Shown here: positions 59,930 through 64,000 of the stretch, piece after piece
How the letters are laid out: each line of letters opens with the position of its first letter
Position numbering within the stretch: the first letter of the stretch is position 1
Assembly: GCF_045689735.1 (NCBI RefSeq)
Contig: NZ_CP142685.1
Location: forward strand, 1,116,001-1,180,000
DNA from: Halothiobacillus sp045689735
GTDB lineage: Bacteria > Pseudomonadota > Gammaproteobacteria > Halothiobacillales > Halothiobacillaceae
DNA: 64,000 nucleotides
Direction: 5' to 3'
Translations under genes and position numbers: made by a program
Notes under the pieces: generated by a model
Seen by the model: the letters and a program-made list of their open reading frames with translations, nothing else
What the model was told of the DNA's origin: nothing
Database searches by the model: none

Positions 59930-61132
59930 ATGACGGAGAACCCGCCTTTACGGCTGTTTTTCTCTGCCGGGGAAGCTTCTGGTGACCACTACGCGGCGGA
60001 AATTTTTCAACGCATTCGTGCGCGGCACCCCCAAGTTCAGGCGCAAGGGCTGGGCGGTAGCCAAAGCCGCGCCGCTGGCATTGAGACAGTGGTCGATCTG
60101 GCGACGGTCTCCGTCATGGGGCTGGTCGAAGTGCTGCGCCATTACGGCCGCCTAAAACGCGCCATGAACGACTTGCTGGCGGCGATGACAGAAAACCCGC
60201 CGGATCTGCTCATTGCCATCGATTTCCAGGAATTCAATCAACGGCTCGCCAAGGCCTCGCGCGCGCGCGGGATTCGGGTACTGTTCTTTGTCGCACCGCA
60301 AGTCTGGGCCTGGCGCCCAAAGCGCGCAGCGCGATTTTCCGCCGTGGCGGATCATCTGGCCGTCCTGTTCGATTTTGAAGTGCCTCTGTTTGCCCGCCAT
60401 GGTCTGCCGACCACCCATACCGGCCACCCCCTGCTGGATTTGATTCCACCTGAGACGCGCAAATACCCAAGCCCCCAGTCGTCGGCACTGCAAGCACAGG
60501 CGCGCGCGCGTCTGAAGCGCCCGACAACGGGCTGCGTAATCGGCCTGTTGCCGGGCAGCCGCCGCAGCGAAATCGACCGGCTGCTGCCGATCTTATTGGC
60601 CACCGCCGAACGGTTGCTGATCGACTATCCAGATTGGCAGTTCATTCTGCCGATTGCGCCCAGCCTCGACCCTAGTTGCGTCGCCCGTATCCATGCCCAA
60701 CGAGAGGCATCGAGTCCAGCCTTGCAGGCGGCGTTGTTCATCACAGAAGGTCAGGCGCGTCTCGCGATGACCGCCGCCGATGTGCTGTTGATCGCCTCAG
60801 GCACGGCCACGCTGGAAGCCGCCCTGATTGGCACGCCGATGGTGATCGTGTATCGCACCCACCCGATCACCTTCTGGCTCGCCAAACATCTGGTTCGCAT
60901 CGCACAGATTGGCTTACCGAATATCGTCCTTGGGCGGGCGGCGGTGCCTGAATTCCTGCAACAGGACGCAAATCCCGAACAACTGGCGCAAGCGTTGCAC
61001 CACTTGGCCAGCCCAAGTGCAGAGTATTCGCGGCAACAAGCCGCATTGGCGGAAATTCCCGCCCATCTCGGGCAACCCGGTGGGCTGGAACGGCTCGCAG
61101 AACTTGCCCTGAAGCTCGCGCAAGCCCAATGA
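59930..61132 (+). CDS. lpxB: Lipid-A-disaccharide synthase
   Basis: 400 residues from the ATG at 59930, with GGGAGG 9 bases upstream; longer in-frame readings only shadow the adaptor gene. GEASGDHYAAEI, VAPQVWAWRPKRA and the glycosyltransferase GLLPGSRRSEI, with IASGTATLEAALIGTPMVI, are diagnostic. It joins UDP-diacylglucosamine and lipid X. A hairpin covers its stop codon. Confidence 0.96.
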   Translation: MTENPPLRLFFSAGEASGDHYAAEIFQRIRARHPQVQAQGLGGSQSRAAGIETVVDLATVSVMGLVEVLRHYGRLKRAMNDLLAAMTENPPDLLIAIDFQEFNQRLAKASRARGIRVLFFVAPQVWAWRPKRAARFSAVADHLAVLFDFEVPLFARHGLPTTHTGHPLLDLIPPETRKYPSPQSSALQAQARARLKRPTTGCVIGLLPGSRRSEIDRLLPILLATAERLLIDYPDWQFILPIAPSLDPSCVARIHAQREASSPALQAALFITEGQARLAMTAADVLLIASGTATLEAALIGTPMVIVYRTHPITFWLAKHLVRIAQIGLPNIVLGRAAVPEFLQQDANPEQLAQALHHLASPSAEYSRQQAALAEIPAHLGQPGGLERLAELALKLAQAQ

Positions 61133-61156
61133 ACCGGCGGTTGAAAAAGCCGGTTC
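61131..61156. terminator. Hairpin at the lpxB stop, possible bidirectional terminator
   Basis: GAACCGGC (61131-61138) and GCCGGTTC (61149-61156) form an 8-bp stem; the loop contains TTGAAAAA. It lies between the convergent lpxB and nrtD-like genes but has no clear T-run. Confidence 0.35.
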
Positions 61157-61187
61157 AATTGCTTGTCAGATCAAGAGAGAAAGCAGA

Positions 61188-61985
61188 TCAATGACCGGCG
61201 GGATGCCGTTGTTTTTCATACAAGAATTTTAACACCGCATGCCGATAATGGTTGTATTGCGGATCGTCCGCCAGCGCGAGCCGGTCACGCGGCCTGGGCA
61301 GATCGATCGACAGGATTTCACCCACCGTAGCCGCCGGACCATTGGTCATCATGACAATGCGATCCGACAACAACACGGCCTCATCCACATCATGGGTAAT
61401 CATGATGACCGTGTTGTTCAATTCCGACTGAATACTCATCAATGAGTCTTGCAGATGGGCGCGGGTCAAGGCATCCAGCGCACCGAAGGGCTCATCCATC
61501 AGCATCACTTTGGGCTGCATGGCCAATGCCCGCGCGATCCCGACCCTTTGCTTCATCCCGCCCGATATTTCATCCGGCCGTTTGTGCATCGCATGATCCA
61601 TATGCACCAATTTGAGATTGTGTTCCACCCACTCCCGCATTTCAGCCCGGGTTTTTTGCCCGCGGAATACCTCTTTGACGGCCAATTCCACATTTTCATA
61701 CGCCGTCAACCAAGGCAGCAGCGAATGGTTTTGAAACACCACGGCGCGCTCGGGCCCCGGTTCTTTCACCTCGCGCCCTTCAAGGATCACGCCCCCTGCC
61801 GTCGCCTGATATAGCCCGGCCACGATATTCAATACGGTGGATTTACCGCATCCGGAGTGGCCAATCAACGAGACAAACTCACCCTGCGCAATGGTTAAAT
61901 CCACTCCATCCAGGGCTTTAAATGGCCCCTTGGGGGTTGGAAACTCAATCGAAACCTGACTGATTTGTAGATATTTGGCATTCAT
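61188..61985 (-). CDS. ABC transporter ATPase, nitrate/bicarbonate/cyanate type
   Basis: 265 residues. Walker A GHSGCGKST (42-50), signature EISGGMKQR, Walker B VMLMDEPFGALDA are intact. The GLYQATAGGVILEGREV and NHSLLPWLTAYENV segments match NrtD/TauB-type ATPases. There is no C-terminal regulatory substrate-binding fusion, so it is NrtD-like, not NrtC. It is 16 bp after the permease gene. Confidence 0.9.
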   Translation of the reverse strand: MNAKYLQISQVSIEFPTPKGPFKALDGVDLTIAQGEFVSLIGHSGCGKSTVLNIVAGLYQATAGGVILEGREVKEPGPERAVVFQNHSLLPWLTAYENVELAVKEVFRGQKTRAEMREWVEHNLKLVHMDHAMHKRPDEISGGMKQRVGIARALAMQPKVMLMDEPFGALDALTRAHLQDSLMSIQSELNNTVIMITHDVDEAVLLSDRIVMMTNGPAATVGEILSIDLPRPRDRLALADDPQYNHYRHAVLKFLYEKQRHPAGH

Positions 61986-62001
61986 GTCAATGACTCGTTA
62001 A

Positions 62002-62940
62002 TTAGCGTAAAGCCGTTTTCTTATCCCAGGAAATCCAGCGTTGCAGCATTAACATACTACGATCCAGCAGGAAGCCAATTAACCCGATCACAATGACCGC
62101 CACCATGATCCGACTCAGGGATTCGGACGATCCATTTTGAAATTCATCCCAAACAAATTTCCCCAGACCCGGATTTTGCGCCAGCATTTCTGCCGCAATC
62201 AGAACCATCCAAGCAATACTCAAGGACAACCGCAGGCCGGTAAACATCATGGGTAATGCAGAGGGAATGACAATCTTGCGCACATGCGTCCACCAGGAAA
62301 GCCGCAAGACCTTGGATACATTCACCAAATCCTGTGAAATCGCCGCCACCCCGACAGCCGTATTGATAATGGTTGGCCATAAACAGCACAGCAGCACAGT
62401 AATCATCGAGACCAGATAAGATTTAGAAAACATCGGGTCACTCGATACATATAACGCGCTGACGACAATTGTCACCAAGGGCAACCAGGCGAGCGGAGAA
62501 ACAGGCCGAAGGATTTGAATAATCGGATTGACCGCCGCATACAAATTGGATGATAAACCGATGGCAATCCCCAAAGGAATCGCAATCAGTGACGCCAGAA
62601 TAAAACCGGACAATACCGTCACCAAACTGGTGCCCACTTGACTGATAAAAGTCGGTTGGCCAGTGTAGGGATAAACCACCGGCTTATAATTCGGATTTTC
62701 CTTTACGAGTTCAGCATTACGCTTTTCTTGCATGGCATAAAACTGCGCCTTGCGTTGCTGCTCGCGCTCATATTCATCCACCAGTTGATGGGTTTGTGCG
62801 GCGACCGAATCCGGCCCCGGGAATGTCCCCAGCGCCGTATGAATATGCGACGCAACCAGCCCCCAAAGCAGGACAAACACCATCAACCCCATGACGGGAA
62901 AGCCGAGTTGGCGCACCCAGTATTGCCATCGAGCATTCAT
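62002..62940 (-). CDS. ABC transporter permease, NrtB-like
   Basis: 312 residues, five to six spans. The permease coupling motif EMLAQNPGLGKFVWDEFQN and PVSPLAWLPLVTIV are NrtB/SsuC-type. Its start overlaps the binding-protein stop by 4 bases. An N-terminal ~80-residue region precedes the first core spans. Confidence 0.9.
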   Translation of the reverse strand: MNARWQYWVRQLGFPVMGLMVFVLLWGLVASHIHTALGTFPGPDSVAAQTHQLVDEYEREQQRKAQFYAMQEKRNAELVKENPNYKPVVYPYTGQPTFISQVGTSLVTVLSGFILASLIAIPLGIAIGLSSNLYAAVNPIIQILRPVSPLAWLPLVTIVVSALYVSSDPMFSKSYLVSMITVLLCCLWPTIINTAVGVAAISQDLVNVSKVLRLSWWTHVRKIVIPSALPMMFTGLRLSLSIAWMVLIAAEMLAQNPGLGKFVWDEFQNGSSESLSRIMVAVIVIGLIGFLLDRSMLMLQRWISWDKKTALR

Positions 62941-64000
62941 GCTGCACCGCCTTTACCCTGCAGGCCAATCGCAAACTGGGCGAGATAGGCATTGGGCTTG
63001 TGCGCGTCGTAGGACACCTTGTCGATAAAGGTATTGGTCACGGGCTTGAACCCAGTTTCCGTCGCAAAATCCGGGAACTGCGAAGGTTTAAACTTCCCTT
63101 CGGTAATCAAGGCCAACGCAGCCTTTTGATAGATACCGGGCTGATAAACACTTTTTGCCGTATTGATATACCAGTCATCCGGTTTTTCTTCCGGAATCTG
63201 CCCCCACCGACGCATTTGTGTGAGAAACCAGATGGCATCAGAATAATAGGGATAAGTCGCATGATCGCGGAAAAACACATTGAAATCCGGCACGGGTCGG
63301 ACATCCCCTTTATCGAATTCAAAGGTTCCTGTCATGGACTTGGCAATCACATTCGCATCCGCACCGACATATTGAGGGCGTGCCAGGATTTTTACCGCTT
63401 CCGGTCGGTTGGCATTGTTATTTTCATCCAGCCAATGACCGGCACGAATCAAAGCCTTAACCAAACGAATCGTGGTATTGGGATATTTCTGTGCGAAATC
63501 TTCACGAATGCCAAACACTTTTTCCGGATTATTTTTCCAAATTTCCAGATCGGCAATGACAGGCACGCCGATGCCGCGCATAATCGCCTGCTCATTCCAG
63601 GGTTCGCCCACACAATAGCCATCAATTGTCCCCGCCTGCAGCGTGGCCGGCATTTGCGGGGGTGGTGTGACAGAAAGCAGCACATCGGCGCCTTTTTGTC
63701 CACTGATGTCGCCGTGCGCAGGATCATACAAGCCAGGATTTAATCCGCCCGCGGCCAGCCAGTAACGCAGATAATAATTATGGGTCGAAACCGGGAATAC
63801 CATTCCCATTTTGAATGACTTGCCTTCTTTCTTATAGTCGGCAACCACCGGTTTTAGATATTCCGCACTAATGGGATGCACCGGTTTACCATCGGGCATT
63901 TTCGGCAAGGCAGGCAACATCGCCGCCCAAACACTATTCGAAACGGTAATGGCATTGCCATTCAAGTCCATAGAAAACGGCGTAATCAAATTGGCCTGTG
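62937..64000 (-). CDS. NrtA/CmpA-family substrate-binding protein, 5' truncated by window edge
   Basis: About 354 residues are visible; the reading frame continues past base 64000, so the N-terminus with its signal peptide is outside. LITPFSMDLNGNAITVSN, YYLRYWLAAGG and DGYCVGEPWNEQAI are NrtA/CmpA hallmarks, a periplasmic or lipid-anchored binding protein for nitrate or bicarbonate. The C-terminus includes PDDWYINTAKSVYQPGIY. Nitrate and bicarbonate proteins differ at few binding-site residues, which I cannot settle here. The order binding protein, permease, ATPase is a normal transporter operon. Confidence 0.88.
   Translation of the reverse strand, partial: QANLITPFSMDLNGNAITVSNSVWAAMLPALPKMPDGKPVHPISAEYLKPVVADYKKEGKSFKMGMVFPVSTHNYYLRYWLAAGGLNPGLYDPAHGDISGQKGADVLLSVTPPPQMPATLQAGTIDGYCVGEPWNEQAIMRGIGVPVIADLEIWKNNPEKVFGIREDFAQKYPNTTIRLVKALIRAGHWLDENNNANRPEAVKILARPQYVGADANVIAKSMTGTFEFDKGDVRPVPDFNVFFRDHATYPYYSDAIWFLTQMRRWGQIPEEKPDDWYINTAKSVYQPGIYQKAALALITEGKFKPSQFPDFATETGFKPVTNTFIDKVSYDAHKPNAYLAQFAIGLQGKGGAA

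Overview
This 64 kb window is a densely packed, chromosomal, mostly core-genome segment of a gammaproteobacterium. The gene set (suf tail, guaBA, mreBCD, gatCAB, greB, rluB, yqgE-ruvX-pyrRBC', mla-type transporter, metZ, lpxB, slyD) is typical of the class. A sulfide:quinone oxidoreductase closely resembling the Acidithiobacillus enzyme, a SoxK-like secreted protein and a SoxW-like periplasmic thioredoxin point to a sulfur-oxidising chemolithotroph of the Halothiobacillus/Acidithiobacillus kind. The genus is an inference. I found no rRNA, tRNA, CRISPR array, intact insertion sequence, prophage or plasmid origin.

Layout. 1-2885 (+): end of a suf operon (Rieske protein, sufA, sufE), a DHH phosphoesterase and greB. 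2909-3142: a hairpin-rich repeat block. 3163-6277 (-): guaB-guaA behind a clear sigma-70 promoter. 6426-7310: two small secreted proteins in convergent orientation. 7387-16148 (-): pgpA-thiL-tatD, then PilZ-like protein/FimX-like protein/folB/midA, with psd upstream. 16305-18825 (+): prmB and sqr. 18917-20676 (-): a HugZ-like flavin protein and a sensorless chemoreceptor. 20847-35107 (-): a twelve-gene array (gatC, gatA, gatB, hslO, a phosphorylase-kinase-alpha-like protein, glk, thiE, hemL, glmS, darP, ugd), much of it linked by 4-base overlaps. 35397-37911 (+): mreBCD. 38005-43775 (-): dgkA, gcvH, an orphan sigma-54 activator and an Mla/MCE lipid transporter of four genes. 43864-49761 (+): rluB, yqgE-ruvX-pyrR-pyrB-pyrC' and two small acidic proteins. 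49975-52425 (-): thiD-yqcC-metZ. 52516-53904 (+): a YihY-type membrane protein. 54159-56552 (-): wrbA, DUF2069, galU, slyD. 56696-61132 (+): two periplasmic thioredoxin-fold proteins, a TolC-like protein, a membrane-fusion protein without a pump, and lpxB. 61188-64000 (-): a nitrate/bicarbonate-type ABC transporter running off the right edge.

How the genes work together: several genes feed cell-envelope building (glmS, ugd, galU, psd, pgpA, dgkA, lpxB, Mla, mreBCD), nucleotide synthesis (guaA, guaB, pyrRBC'), cofactors (thiL, thiE, thiD, hemL, folB, suf) and sulfur/energy metabolism (sqr, SoxK-like, SoxW-like). Points that deserve a second look are a dispersed palindromic/MITE-like repeat family with a conserved terminal sequence, a bacterial protein strikingly like eukaryotic phosphorylase kinase alpha next to glucokinase, a metal-site-less dihydroorotase paired with ATCase, and a c-di-GMP-type operon in which both the GGDEF and EAL motifs are degenerate. 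I did not find a convincing wholly new system; most of the window is ordinary housekeeping DNA.
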